Shown in pieces: positions 42,711-51,245 of a stretch of 64,000 bases of DNA (its first letter is position 1; each line of letters opens with the position of its first letter). The stretch is from Paraburkholderia adhaesiva. GTDB taxonomy: Bacteria > Pseudomonadota > Gammaproteobacteria > Burkholderiales > Burkholderiaceae. Position numbers and translations under genes: made by a program. The stretch is from positions 1,302,001 to 1,366,000 of the forward strand of contig NZ_JAJEJQ010000002.1 of assembly GCF_021390575.1 (NCBI RefSeq), in the 5' to 3' direction. The notes under the pieces are model-generated. The model did not search any database and was not told the origin of the DNA. It worked only from the letters and a program-made list of their open reading frames with translations.

Positions 42711-43238
42711 ATGAACCAAAAATTGCGATATGCATTGGGCGTCAGCGCGCTGACTGGCTTTGTAATTTCGCTCGTTGTCCATGTAAGTGCGCTGATGGGC
42801 TTCAATCTCGCAGCGACCATTCCGTCCATCTGGGCACTCCATGCTGGTGTTTTTGTCGTCTTTGCTCCGTTTGTTTTTCTATGTCGGAAGGAACTGGGAG
42901 GCAAAGGCAATTTGTGGCTCTTGTGGAAAGGCGTACCAAACTGGGTTGCTGTACTGGGCGGTATGATTTTCGTCTACGTGGTCATGAACTTTCTCCTGTT
43001 CATGCTTCACACTGAAGGCGGAATGCCTGCGGTTCAGGATGGTAAATACGTCCTCTTGAATCACGGTAAATTTATCCGGCAGTTAACTCCCTCCGAGTTC
43101 ACCGCGTTCAAGGCCAACGAATTGAGAGGATTCTCCGGTCACTGGTTGCTCTTTTATTTTGTCCCAGCAGCCTACTTTCTGTTCTGGAAGTCGGCCAGAG
43201 CGGAACCAGTTCGCGGGCGCACTGGCACAGTATTGTGA
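42711..43238 (+). CDS. Hypothetical four-helix membrane protein
   Basis: 175 aa from ATG 42711; GTG 42684 is an alternative. Helices: ALTGFVISLVVHVSALMGF, WALHAGVFVVFAPFVFL, WVAVLGGMIFVYVVMNFLLF, WLLFYFVPAAYFLFW. A soluble loop holds GKYVLLNHGKFIRQLTPSEF. Base use is less GC-rich than the neighbours, hinting at foreign origin. No family recognised. Confidence 0.7.
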   Translation: MNQKLRYALGVSALTGFVISLVVHVSALMGFNLAATIPSIWALHAGVFVVFAPFVFLCRKELGGKGNLWLLWKGVPNWVAVLGGMIFVYVVMNFLLFMLHTEGGMPAVQDGKYVLLNHGKFIRQLTPSEFTAFKANELRGFSGHWLLFYFVPAAYFLFWKSARAEPVRGRTGTVL

Positions 43239-43311
43239 CCGACTTCGGGCCGCAGTCCGGGAGCGCAAGTCCGCCTGTCTGATGGCTGCAGCAAAGGCCA
43301 GCCGGCCGAGC

Positions 43312-44379
43312 TTACTTGAACTTATATGCTCTCGCCTGAGCTTCGATCGCCGCCGGATCGAAGCGATTGATCTCGCCAATGATTTCGTTTGTGACGATGT
43401 CCTTCACGTCGACCCTTTCGGGTATCACCTTCCATTTCAAAAGGAAATCAGCCAAGGCGGCGTAGTTCGCCTCGGAGCTTTCACCCCATTTCCGGACCCC
43501 CGCCTTGTCAAGCTTCCAGTTGACGACGCGCGCCTGCAATACCTTGACGTCATCGGCAAGTGCCGTTGCCTCATCCTTGCCGGTCGGTTTCGTCTGCGGG
43601 TAGACGTCCCACACAATCCGCACCGCCGCCTCCGGATTGGCGATAGCAAATATTGTCCCCTTCGCATAGCCTTCGGCGAGGGCCACCGCCTCCTGACGAC
43701 GGTTCCGCAGCGTCTCATCGAGAGCCATCAAGCCATTCGCCGGGAAATGTTCGATCTCGCCGGTGGGAAGCATCCGGAGTTTGACGCCCGCGTTCTCGAC
43801 CAGTGCGTACTGCGTATCGTATTGGCTGAGGGCGTCGACCTGTTTCGAGCGCACCAACGCCGCAGTCTGTGCCCCTTCTCCCACAACCACGATGGTAATG
43901 TCGGTGTCCGGGTTCATCCCGTTCGTCGCCGCTATCGCTCGAGCTTCGATCACGCCGTTCGCCGACATCGAACTGACGCCGATCTTCTTGCCCTTGAGGT
44001 CGGCAACACTTCTGATGGAACTTTCTTTTGGTACGGCAATACCGTCGATGTTGCTTTGGTAGGCGGTATAGAAGATTTTTCCTTTGACGCCCTGCGGGTG
44101 AATAATTGCAAGCGGATCGACCGTGGCCAGCGCAAAGACCACCTCGCCTCTGGCCAATTGCTTTACGCACTCGGTCGAGCCAGGCAGCGGCACGAGTTCA
44201 ACCTTGATCCCCGATTGCCTGTACCAGCCGAGCTTGGTGGCTATCGCGAAGGGTGCCACTGCGGAGGACACCGTCCGGGCGCACCAACCGACCTTGATCG
44301 TATCGTCCGCCGCGGCGTCGCGTAGCGACAGGGAAGCCATAACCGTCATTGCCACTGCAACCAGGAGGACGCGATTCAT
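43312..44379 (-). CDS. ABC transporter substrate-binding protein (NMT1/SsuA-like)
   Basis: 355 aa. ATG 44379 follows GGAGG with ideal spacing and gives a signal peptide (MNRVLLVAVAMTVMASLSLR, cleavage near ADD). The mature protein has the NMT1/THI5-like pattern: TIKVGWCARTVSSAVAPFAI, GWYRQSGIKVELVPLPG, VADLKGKKIGVSSMSANGVI. Family members bind taurine, alkanesulfonates, nitrate or pyrimidine precursors; no ligand can be named. It is the last gene of a three-gene importer operon, overlapping the permease by 4 nt. Confidence 0.88.
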   Translation of the reverse strand: MNRVLLVAVAMTVMASLSLRDAAADDTIKVGWCARTVSSAVAPFAIATKLGWYRQSGIKVELVPLPGSTECVKQLARGEVVFALATVDPLAIIHPQGVKGKIFYTAYQSNIDGIAVPKESSIRSVADLKGKKIGVSSMSANGVIEARAIAATNGMNPDTDITIVVVGEGAQTAALVRSKQVDALSQYDTQYALVENAGVKLRMLPTGEIEHFPANGLMALDETLRNRRQEAVALAEGYAKGTIFAIANPEAAVRIVWDVYPQTKPTGKDEATALADDVKVLQARVVNWKLDKAGVRKWGESSEANYAALADFLLKWKVIPERVDVKDIVTNEIIGEINRFDPAAIEAQARAYKFK

Positions 44380-45167
44380 GGCTTGCCTCCTGAGATCGGA
44401 TGCATTGTTTTTTCGGACGTATCCCAGAACAGTACCCGACGTCGGATAAAGTGAATGCACGCGTTAAGAGCGAGGCCCATTACCGAAAGGATGAGCAGCA
44501 CGGAAAACTGGCCGGCAACGTCGAGCGTGAAGTTCATGCTCTGTATCAACATTCCCAGCCCTGCGTTCGCGCCGACGAATTCTGCGACGATCGCACCGAT
44601 GAGGGCGAAGATCATGGCGATCTCGACTCCCGCGATAATGAACGGCAACGCAGTCGGTAAGCGCAGCATCCAGAAAATCTGGAACTCGCTTGCCGCGAGC
44701 GAGCGCATCAGGTTGACCCGATCCTCGTCGGCCGAGCGCAGTCCGACAATGGTGTTGACCATCAGCGGAAAGAACGCGGTCAACGCCGCCTGCACCACTT
44801 TCGACATGATGCCGAGGCCGAACCAGATGATGATCAATGGCGCCAGTGCGACTTTCGGCGTGGCCTGAAACATCACGATGAACGGATAGAGGAAATACTC
44901 GACGCGCCGGCTCATCGCGACCGCGGCGCCCACGACGAGCGCCAGGACCGAGCCAGCAACAAAGCCGAGCAGCGTCTCGGCGAAAGTGATTCCCAGATGT
45001 GAGATATAGAGGCCGCTCGACAGACCGTGCCACAGCGCAATCAGTACGCTCGACGGTGTTGGCAGGATGAACTTCGGGATCGCGAGAATACGTACCGTCG
45101 CCTCAAGGATCACCAGCACTCCGACGACTAGCAGCAGACGGAGAATAGACAAGCGCAAAGGCATCAT
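44376..45167 (-). CDS. ABC transporter permease (SsuC/TauC-like)
   Basis: 263 aa, six predicted membrane helices. The EAA-type loop that docks the ATPase is visible as RSLAASEFQIFWMLRLPTAL. Other landmarks: LGFVAGSVLALVVGAAVAMS and QATPKVALAPLIIIWFGLG. It overlaps both neighbours by 4 nt (ATGA), so all three genes are translationally coupled. It forms the inner-membrane channel of the importer. Confidence 0.9.
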   Translation of the reverse strand: MMPLRLSILRLLLVVGVLVILEATVRILAIPKFILPTPSSVLIALWHGLSSGLYISHLGITFAETLLGFVAGSVLALVVGAAVAMSRRVEYFLYPFIVMFQATPKVALAPLIIIWFGLGIMSKVVQAALTAFFPLMVNTIVGLRSADEDRVNLMRSLAASEFQIFWMLRLPTALPFIIAGVEIAMIFALIGAIVAEFVGANAGLGMLIQSMNFTLDVAGQFSVLLILSVMGLALNACIHFIRRRVLFWDTSEKTMHPISGGKP

Positions 45168-46048
45168 GCGATCACTCCTTTCGCCTCCACACCGGCGCGG
45201 ATGCGACGTATGTGCGCGCCGAATTCAGACGACGTCATGACGTCGAGGGTGCGCGGACGAGGAAGGTTGATCGCAACATCGTCTTTGATGCGGCCCGGCC
45301 TGGGTGTCATGACCACTACGCGATCGGCCAGAAATGCGGCCTCAGTGATCGAATGTGTGATGAAGAGCACCGTTTTCCTGCGCTCCAGCCACACGCGCTG
45401 CAACTCGAGGTTCATCTGCTCGCGCGTCATCGCGTCGAGCGCGGCAAATGGCTCGTCCATCAAAAGGATGGCGGGATCGTGCACGAGGGCGCGGATGAGG
45501 GCAACGCGCTGCTGCATACCACCGGACAGTTCCCACGGATAGCGGTGCTCGAAACCCTGCAATCCGACGAGGGCAAGAAGCTGGAGGGCGTGGCTCCGCA
45601 TTCGGTCGCGCGCGAGCCCCTGTACGTCAGCCGGAAGCAGCACGTTATTGAGTACGCTACGCCACGGGAAGAGCACCGGTGACTGGAAGACAACTCCAAT
45701 GTCGCGGCGCGGGCCTTCGATCGGCCTGCCGCGAAGGCGCGCCTCGCCGCGGGAGGCTGGCATCAACCCAGCCAGGATCTTGAGCAGCGTTGACTTACCA
45801 CAGCCGGAGGGCCCAACAACAGCGACAAACTGGCCGTCGGCGATAGTGAGATTGATATCGTCAAGCGCTAGAACGGACTCGCCCCCCCTCTCATAGGACT
45901 TTGAGAGCCGCGCGACGGCGATAAACTCACTCAAGAGTTGCGCGTCGTTTGCAGACGAGGATATCGCATCAGGTTCCGCGGCGAGTCCCTTCGATTGGGC
46001 TGGCGCGTGGCGTGGACGACCGATCCTGAATAGCCGGGCAGAAGTCAC
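45164..46048 (-). CDS. ABC transporter ATP-binding protein (SsuB/TauB-like)
   Basis: 294 aa from GTG 46048, chosen because GGAGGAGG lies just upstream; the frame is open much further but without RBS or homology. Walker A VVGPSGCGKSTLLKILAGL, Q-loop VVFQSPVLFPWRSV, signature ELSGGMQQRVALIRAL, Walker B ILLMDEPFAALD, and H-loop FITHSITEAAFLADRV are intact. An N-terminal extension of about 50 residues precedes the core and is unusual. It powers the importer encoded downstream. Confidence 0.9.
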   Translation of the reverse strand: MTSARLFRIGRPRHAPAQSKGLAAEPDAISSSANDAQLLSEFIAVARLSKSYERGGESVLALDDINLTIADGQFVAVVGPSGCGKSTLLKILAGLMPASRGEARLRGRPIEGPRRDIGVVFQSPVLFPWRSVLNNVLLPADVQGLARDRMRSHALQLLALVGLQGFEHRYPWELSGGMQQRVALIRALVHDPAILLMDEPFAALDAMTREQMNLELQRVWLERRKTVLFITHSITEAAFLADRVVVMTPRPGRIKDDVAINLPRPRTLDVMTSSEFGAHIRRIRAGVEAKGVIA

Positions 46049-46507
46049 AGTCCTCCTCCCCGCCGATTGCTGTGGTCTGAGTATGGCATTTATTGACTGC
46101 AATACAAGGCAAGCGCGTCCTCGCGGAACGGTTAGCCAATTGCATCTCACAGCTTGAACAGCCGCATCGCACCAGACGTAATGGATGGCCTGGCCGTTCG
46201 CCAGGCGGCCACAGCTTTCAATTATCAAACGGCGGTTTGCTCCGCCACCTCCAGGGCGCCGGCTGCTGGTTACGGGCTACGATCGCAGACGCCGCGATCT
46301 CTTTGCGTCCCAACCATGCGGCCGCCATAATCCGCAGCGAAATCGCGGGGAAATCACGAGATACATCTCACCTGCTTTCAGTTACGACGTTTTTTCGCGT
46401 GACGTGAAATGCTGGTGTCGAGTGTGTTTCTGCGTCGCGGCCGAGATGGCGTGTTGTATCGACGCTGGTCGTTAACTAACTGCCGAATCGCGATCTGCAT
46501 CCGCGTA
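46049..46507. other. Gene-free stretch
   Basis: 459 bp between the ABC ATPase gene start and the lipoprotein stop. Short frames on both strands have no RBS or recognisable content, and base composition is lower in GC than the genes around it. No clear terminator or operator seen. Confidence 0.5.
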
Positions 46508-48424
46508 TCAATGAAACCGTTCGGCGTGAGCCAGTATGCCGCGACCGAGTCCCCCGGCTATCAGCACGCTACCGTCACCTAGCAACGTAGCCGTATGCTG
46601 CTCGCGCGCCCAGCTCAGGCTTGCGGCCTGCGTCCAGGTACCCGTGGTGGGATCGTAGAGCTCGTCCGAGTAGAGATCGCTCCCGGACAGACCGGCGGCT
46701 GCAAGCACCCTGCCGTTGGGCAGCAACGTGGCAGTCAGGAAGTCGCGCGCATGGATGAGGCTGCCGGTCGATGTCCACGTGCCTGTGGCAGGGCTGTACC
46801 GCTCGACTGACGAGAGTTCTGTGTTTCCGTCCGTTCCGGCTATGGCAAGCACCGTACCGTCACTCAGTAACGCGGTGGCGAAGTTAGTGCGCACCTGACT
46901 CATGCTGCCCGTGGGTGACCAGGTGCCCGTTGCCGGATTGTAGAGTTCCGCAGAAGAAAGGACGCCTGAATCACTCGTCCCGCCCACGACCAGGACAAGG
47001 CCGTTGGCCAGCAGCGTGGCAGTATGGAAAAAGCGCGCTTGCGTCATGGCGCCCGTTAGTGACCAACTTCCCGTCGCCGGGTTGTACAGTTCGGCCGACG
47101 ACAGCGCTCCCGCCTTGCCCTCGCCGCCCGCTACGAGCACGAGGCCGTTGGGTAACAGCGTGGCCGTGTGGCTATCACGCGCATTAATCATGCTGCCGGT
47201 CGACGACCAGCTACCCGAGGCCGGGTCGTACAACTCCGCCGACGACTGTTCACTGCCGGCGCCCGCTTTAAATCCACCGGCCACGAGCACGCGGCCGTTC
47301 GGGAGCAGCGTCGCCGAGTGGGCTTGCCGCGCCTGGGTCAGGTTGCCGGTCGATGTCCAGGTGTTGGCAACCGGATCGTACAGTTCGGCAGAGGCAGTGG
47401 TTTGCTTTCTTCGTCCCCCGGCGACGAGGACCTGGCCATTGAGCAAGAGCGTGGCCGTGTGCTGGAACCGTGCCTGATTCATCGAGCCTGCAGGTGTCCA
47501 CTGTCCGGTCACCGGGTTGTCGACGCTAATGACGATCTGCACCGAGACGCTGCCCGCGCTGTTGCTGCCGGTAATCGTGTAGGTTGTCGGCGGCTGCACC
47601 GTGGTCGGTGTACCACTGATCGCGCCTGTCTGCGGATTGATGCTCAATCCGTCAGGTAGCGCTGGCGACACCGAGAAGAAGGTTATTTCATCGCCGGTGG
47701 ACAGCGGCTCGTCGTATGAGATCGGATGGCCCACTAGATAGACGGGAGCCAGATCCCAATAGCTGAGGCTCGTCGGTGGCTGAGTTACAGCGTGGACCTC
47801 GATCGTGAGCTGGGTCTCGACAGAGTCGACGCTGTTGCTGCCGATCACCGTGTAGACGGTCGGTGGGCTTACTGCCTCGGGGGTGCCCGAGATGATGCCT
47901 GTTTGCGGATCGAACTGAAGCCCCGCCGGCAGGGCCGGCGAGATGCTGTACAGCGTGATCTCTCCGCCTGTGGCGATCGGTGTGTTGGGAATGATCGGCG
48001 CGCCGGTCGTATAAATCACAACGGCGTTCAGGTAATTCAGGGTTTCCGGGGCGATCGCCTGGGCCTTGACCTCGATTTCGACCTTGATCGACTCGCTGCC
48101 CGCAGCATTGCTGGCGCTGATCGTATAAGTGGTGTCGGGAGAGACGCTGTTTGGCTTGCCGCTGATCGCGCAGGTACGAGGGTCGAGAGATAGTCCAGCG
48201 GGCAGAGGCGGCGACACGCTGCACTGCGTGATGGGGCTGTTGCTGCTGAGCGTATTGGGAATAATTGCAGTGCCCTGCGTGTAGACAACCTCGACGTCGC
48301 GTTCGGTCAATCCGGCCGGTGCGGTCAGTGGCGTGCTCTTGACGCCTCCATCACCATTGCTGCAACTCGCAGCAAGCATCGCAGCAAGTAGCAGCACGCA
48401 GGTTTCGACTTGCCTTGAACGCAT
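46508..48424 (-). CDS. Surface lipoprotein with Ig-like and kelch repeats
   Basis: 638 aa. A lipoprotein signal peptide ends in LAASC (lipidated Cys21). Residues about 35-300 hold three putative Ig (He_PIG) domains, each with a PALPAGLxxDPxTGxISGTP-like turn. Residues 305-638 are six or so kelch/galactose-oxidase-type blades, each with an ATLLPNGRVLVAGG-like strand and a SSAELYDPATGTW turn, forming a beta propeller. Such proteins sit on the outer membrane and bind carbohydrates or other surfaces. No galactose-oxidase copper site is evident. Lone gene; upstream gap holds no regulator. Confidence 0.86.
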   Translation of the reverse strand: MRSRQVETCVLLLAAMLAASCSNGDGGVKSTPLTAPAGLTERDVEVVYTQGTAIIPNTLSSNSPITQCSVSPPLPAGLSLDPRTCAISGKPNSVSPDTTYTISASNAAGSESIKVEIEVKAQAIAPETLNYLNAVVIYTTGAPIIPNTPIATGGEITLYSISPALPAGLQFDPQTGIISGTPEAVSPPTVYTVIGSNSVDSVETQLTIEVHAVTQPPTSLSYWDLAPVYLVGHPISYDEPLSTGDEITFFSVSPALPDGLSINPQTGAISGTPTTVQPPTTYTITGSNSAGSVSVQIVISVDNPVTGQWTPAGSMNQARFQHTATLLLNGQVLVAGGRRKQTTASAELYDPVANTWTSTGNLTQARQAHSATLLPNGRVLVAGGFKAGAGSEQSSAELYDPASGSWSSTGSMINARDSHTATLLPNGLVLVAGGEGKAGALSSAELYNPATGSWSLTGAMTQARFFHTATLLANGLVLVVGGTSDSGVLSSAELYNPATGTWSPTGSMSQVRTNFATALLSDGTVLAIAGTDGNTELSSVERYSPATGTWTSTGSLIHARDFLTATLLPNGRVLAAAGLSGSDLYSDELYDPTTGTWTQAASLSWAREQHTATLLGDGSVLIAGGLGRGILAHAERFH

Positions 48425-48727
48425 GGATTCGACCCTCGCTCACTTTTATCAGCTTAGGTCGCATGGCGAAAAAATCAGCCAGAAATAGCGGCGAGCGCGT
48501 GATGGCTTGCGTGTCTTCTCTTCGCGTTGCCACAGCGGGTGATCGACTTATTTCCGCGGCTGAACCAACCTTCCCGCTTACGTCTCGGATCGGCTGACTG
48601 TCTCGGCCATTCCGCTCTGGCTGCGCAGATACGCTGGTTAGGAAACGTGCCCGGCGACGCGTGGCGTGGACATGGCATCTGCATAGCGTCTGATCGGGCA
48701 GCAGACCTCGCTTATGCTTCCCGGTGC
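48425..48727. other. Gene-free stretch
   Basis: 303 bp between the lipoprotein start and the DUF3592 gene end. A minus-strand frame at 48475-48684 lacks RBS and any known motif. Nothing I can support. Confidence 0.45.
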
Positions 48728-49501
48728 TTAATTGTCCGAAAGACCACTTCTAGCTTTATCAATTGCGCAAACTCGCCCATAAACTACCGCGGCTGCCGCA
48801 ATAGGTATCAGCGGGAAAAGCAAAGTCATTAGCAACACCTCCCAGTCCAGATCAGACATCTTCCGCCGGTCCAATACAGAATGCTGCGGGGCAGTCGGAT
48901 CATAAAAAACCGTGACATCAGCACCGGTCGGTCTGTTGGCAGCGGCAGCAATAGCACTGTCTTCTGAATTGAAGCCTGCAACCTCGAATCGCCCCGTCAG
49001 GTCTCTATTTCCTGCGCTATACGGTTTGCCTTCGACGACGTACGAATAGGACCAGACCGGATACCAGTCGGTACGGCCTTTCGAAGTAGTCGAGCCGACC
49101 CGGACTGCTTGAATTTGCCCTTTTACTGAGGGCCAAGCCTGCTCGTCATGCAAATTCAAGGCCATACGGAGCGTCTGGTATGGAGGTATGGTTGCGAAGC
49201 AAGCAATCACGAACAAATAGACTGCGATTTTTTTCATCGTCGCCGGACTAGCCTTTTGAGTTTGCGCTGTAGCTGCTCCGTCAACTGGCGCGTTCGATCC
49301 AATTCCTGATGCCAGTGCTTGCTCGCCGTCCCCTGGTTTCCTCTGCATCAACTGCATCAGAACAAACACCACTGGCACCGCTACGATCAGGGCTACCGTA
49401 GTTGACGCCCAGTTCAGGTGTGCAATAAGGGCTATTTGAAGCACAAAAATAATAGCGGCCGTTACCCGTAATACAAGGCGACCAATACCGGAAATCACCA
49501 T
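48728..49501 (-). CDS. DUF3592 family membrane protein
   Basis: 257 aa from ATG 49501, preceded by GGGGGA; upstream in-frame sequence to 49783 is unlike protein. Helices: VLRVTAAIIFVLQIALIAHL, TTVALIVAVPVVFVLMQL, KIAVYLFVIACFATI and a C-terminal LLMTLLFPLIPIAAAAVVYG. Between the last two is the DUF3592 beta domain (SVKGQIQAVRVGSTTSKGRT, YSYVVEGKPYSAGNRDLTGR, VTVFYDPTAPQHSVLD). The family is widespread and of unknown function. Confidence 0.82.
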   Translation of the reverse strand: MVISGIGRLVLRVTAAIIFVLQIALIAHLNWASTTVALIVAVPVVFVLMQLMQRKPGDGEQALASGIGSNAPVDGAATAQTQKASPATMKKIAVYLFVIACFATIPPYQTLRMALNLHDEQAWPSVKGQIQAVRVGSTTSKGRTDWYPVWSYSYVVEGKPYSAGNRDLTGRFEVAGFNSEDSAIAAAANRPTGADVTVFYDPTAPQHSVLDRRKMSDLDWEVLLMTLLFPLIPIAAAAVVYGRVCAIDKARSGLSDN

Positions 49502-49782
49502 GCTGTCCCCCGCAATAGGCAAATGACTCTGAGAAACCGTATTCAATGGTCGCGGCGCTGTCGCAACAGTTCTTACGTGCCATTGGCGGCGACGATTTGT
49601 CGGCCAGGATAACAGAACACACATGGCCAAAATGTTCGCAATCGTACTGACGTTCAGCACTTCCCTCGTAACCAGTACTTTGAACGACTGCTGTCGATTT
49701 GCTTGATAGTCCGCTCCAGATCGAACAGAGCCCTTCCCCGGAAATCTGCGAAGAACCATTTTCTTTCGCATCGTCCTTGACA

Positions 49783-49800
49783 ATCTACCTTCCAGTAGAT
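49783..49800. promoter_or_regulatory. TetR operator in the spacer of its own promoter
   Basis: ATCTAC-CTTCCA-GTAGAT (18 bp, perfect 6-bp arms) fills the 17-bp spacer between a consensus -35 TTGACA (49777-49782) and -10 TAAATT (49800-49805). The TetR-family start codon is at 49813. A second site of the same form at 50440-50457 supports a specific operator for this regulator. Confidence 0.78.
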
Positions 49801-49812
49801 AAATTAGCCTCC

Positions 49813-50382
49813 ATGGAAACGAAATCGACTGTTCGCGAACAACTCCTGGATCACGCCATTGCGCTGATGATGAGGCGCGGCTACAACGGGTTCAGCTACC
49901 GCGATCTTTCAGACCTGGTCGGTGTCAAGACGTCGAGCATCCACTACTACTTCCCTTCGAAAGACGATCTGGCGCTCGAAGCAGTGCGCCAATACAGCGA
50001 CGAAGTGATGGCTGGCCTGCAAGCGGTCGATGCTGCACTGCCGGCGAACGTAAAACTCACTGCGTACACGAAGGCGTTCGGCAAGACGCTCGGCGACGGC
50101 AATCAGATCTGCCTGTGCGGCATGCTGGCCGCGGACATCGATTCGCTGCCCGACGGCGTGCGCAAAGCGGTGCAGGCATTCTTTCGCGCCAACGAAAACT
50201 GGCTGGCGAAGGTGTTAGCCGCCGGCGTGTCGGAAGGGACACTCGTGATCAACGGCAGCGCCGAAAGTTCGGCGCGGGCGCTGTTCGCTGCCCTGCAGGG
50301 CAGCGCGCTGGCGAGCCGCCTGTTTCATGCGAAGTCGCGACTGGAAGACGTGGACGCGATGTGGAGAAAACGCGCGGCCTGA
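49813..50382 (+). CDS. TetR-family transcriptional repressor
   Basis: 189 aa from ATG 49813; the frame is open upstream but the promoter lies there. N-terminal HTH: AIALMMRRGYNGFSYRDLSD, VKTSSIHYYFPSKDDLALEA. The C-terminal half is a helical ligand domain with cysteines in NQICLCGMLAADIDSLPDG, which could sense oxidants or electrophiles. It controls its own promoter and probably the ohr-like gene downstream through the shared 18-bp palindrome. Control of an Ohr by TetR rather than the usual MarR-type OhrR is unusual. Confidence 0.88.
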   Translation: METKSTVREQLLDHAIALMMRRGYNGFSYRDLSDLVGVKTSSIHYYFPSKDDLALEAVRQYSDEVMAGLQAVDAALPANVKLTAYTKAFGKTLGDGNQICLCGMLAADIDSLPDGVRKAVQAFFRANENWLAKVLAAGVSEGTLVINGSAESSARALFAALQGSALASRLFHAKSRLEDVDAMWRKRAA

Positions 50383-50439
50383 TCTTCCCGTCTGGAACAC
50401 GATGCAAGGCGGTGCTCCGTCTTCTTTTTGGGGCAAGTT

Positions 50440-50457
50440 ATCTATCTTCTGATAGAT
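50440..50457. promoter_or_regulatory. Second TetR operator, upstream of the Ohr-like gene
   Basis: ATCTATC-TTCT-GATAGAT (perfect 7-bp arms) matches the site at 49783-49800 in length and in the CTTCY core. It lies 58 bp after the tetR stop and about 280 bp before the Ohr-like start. The remaining gap sequence holds only a possible short ORF (50545-50682). Confidence 0.75.
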
Positions 50458-50544
50458 AAACAGCGAAATTCAGAAACAGAGCGCCGGCCGTCACTTTGTA
50501 TCAGTATTTGATTGCGGCCAGATTTTCTTTCGAGGACGAGGATC

Positions 50545-50682
50545 ATGTACCCGAAACGGATTAAGGCATTTGTCGTGACGAGTGGATTGGCGAAAGCCTC
50601 GCGTCACGCGCCCGCTCCGGCGCCGATCTACTACTGCGCGAAACAAACGCACCCCACAAGCGATCGATATCGATCTGCATAG
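50545..50682 (+). CDS. Possible 45-aa ORF between tetR and the Ohr-like gene
   Basis: ATG 50545 follows GAGGACGAGG, a fair ribosome-binding site. The product MYPKRIKAFVVTSGLAKASR plus a Pro/Ala stretch and a Cys-containing end has no known motif. It may be a small gene under the TetR operator or the start of a decayed gene. Confidence 0.3.
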   Translation: MYPKRIKAFVVTSGLAKASRHAPAPAPIYYCAKQTHPTSDRYRSA

Positions 50683-50738
50683 CCAATCATTTTCCCGCTG
50701 AAGTCCCTTTCTACAGCAACACCCACCAGGAGTCCGTC

Positions 50739-51164
50739 ATGTCGATCGAAAAAGTGCTCTACACCGCTCACGCCCACGTCACCGGAGGCCGCGATGGCCG
50801 TGCCGTCGTGCCCGAAAGCAACCTCGACCTCAAACTCACCACCCCACGCGAACTCGGCGGCGCGGGCGGCGCGGGCACGAACCCGGAGCAACTGTTCGCA
50901 TCGGGGTACAGCGCCTGCTTCATCGGCGCGATGAAGTTCGTCGGCGCGCGCGACAAGATTGCGATTCCCACCGACGTTGCCATCGACGCCAGCGTCGGTA
51001 TCGGACCGATTCCGAACGGCTTCGGCATCGAGGTCGAACTGAAGATCTCGCTGCCCGGCATGGACCGTGCTGCCGCGCAGGCGCTCGTCGACAAGGCGCA
51101 TATCGTGTGCCCTTACTCCAACGCGACGCGTGGCAACATCGACGTGACGCTTACCCTCGTCTAA
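50739..51164 (+). CDS. ohr: Organic hydroperoxide resistance protein, Ohr subfamily of OsmC
   Basis: 141 aa. The two redox cysteines of Ohr are present: ASGYSACFIGAMKFV (peroxidatic) and AHIVCPYSNATRGN (resolving). The catalytic Arg lies near GTNPEQLFASGY or in DGRAVV. It is a thiol peroxidase that detoxifies lipid and organic hydroperoxides using lipoylated proteins as reductant. ATG 50739 follows CACCAGGAG. Its context next to a TetR with the shared palindrome replaces the usual OhrR arrangement. Confidence 0.92.
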   Translation: MSIEKVLYTAHAHVTGGRDGRAVVPESNLDLKLTTPRELGGAGGAGTNPEQLFASGYSACFIGAMKFVGARDKIAIPTDVAIDASVGIGPIPNGFGIEVELKISLPGMDRAAAQALVDKAHIVCPYSNATRGNIDVTLTLV

Positions 51165-51245
51165 GCTGCGCCTGGCCGTTACGCGACAACGGGCGGGGTG
51201 CTCACGCAGCCCGCCCGTTCGTCTCGTGCTTCGGCCAACCCTGCG

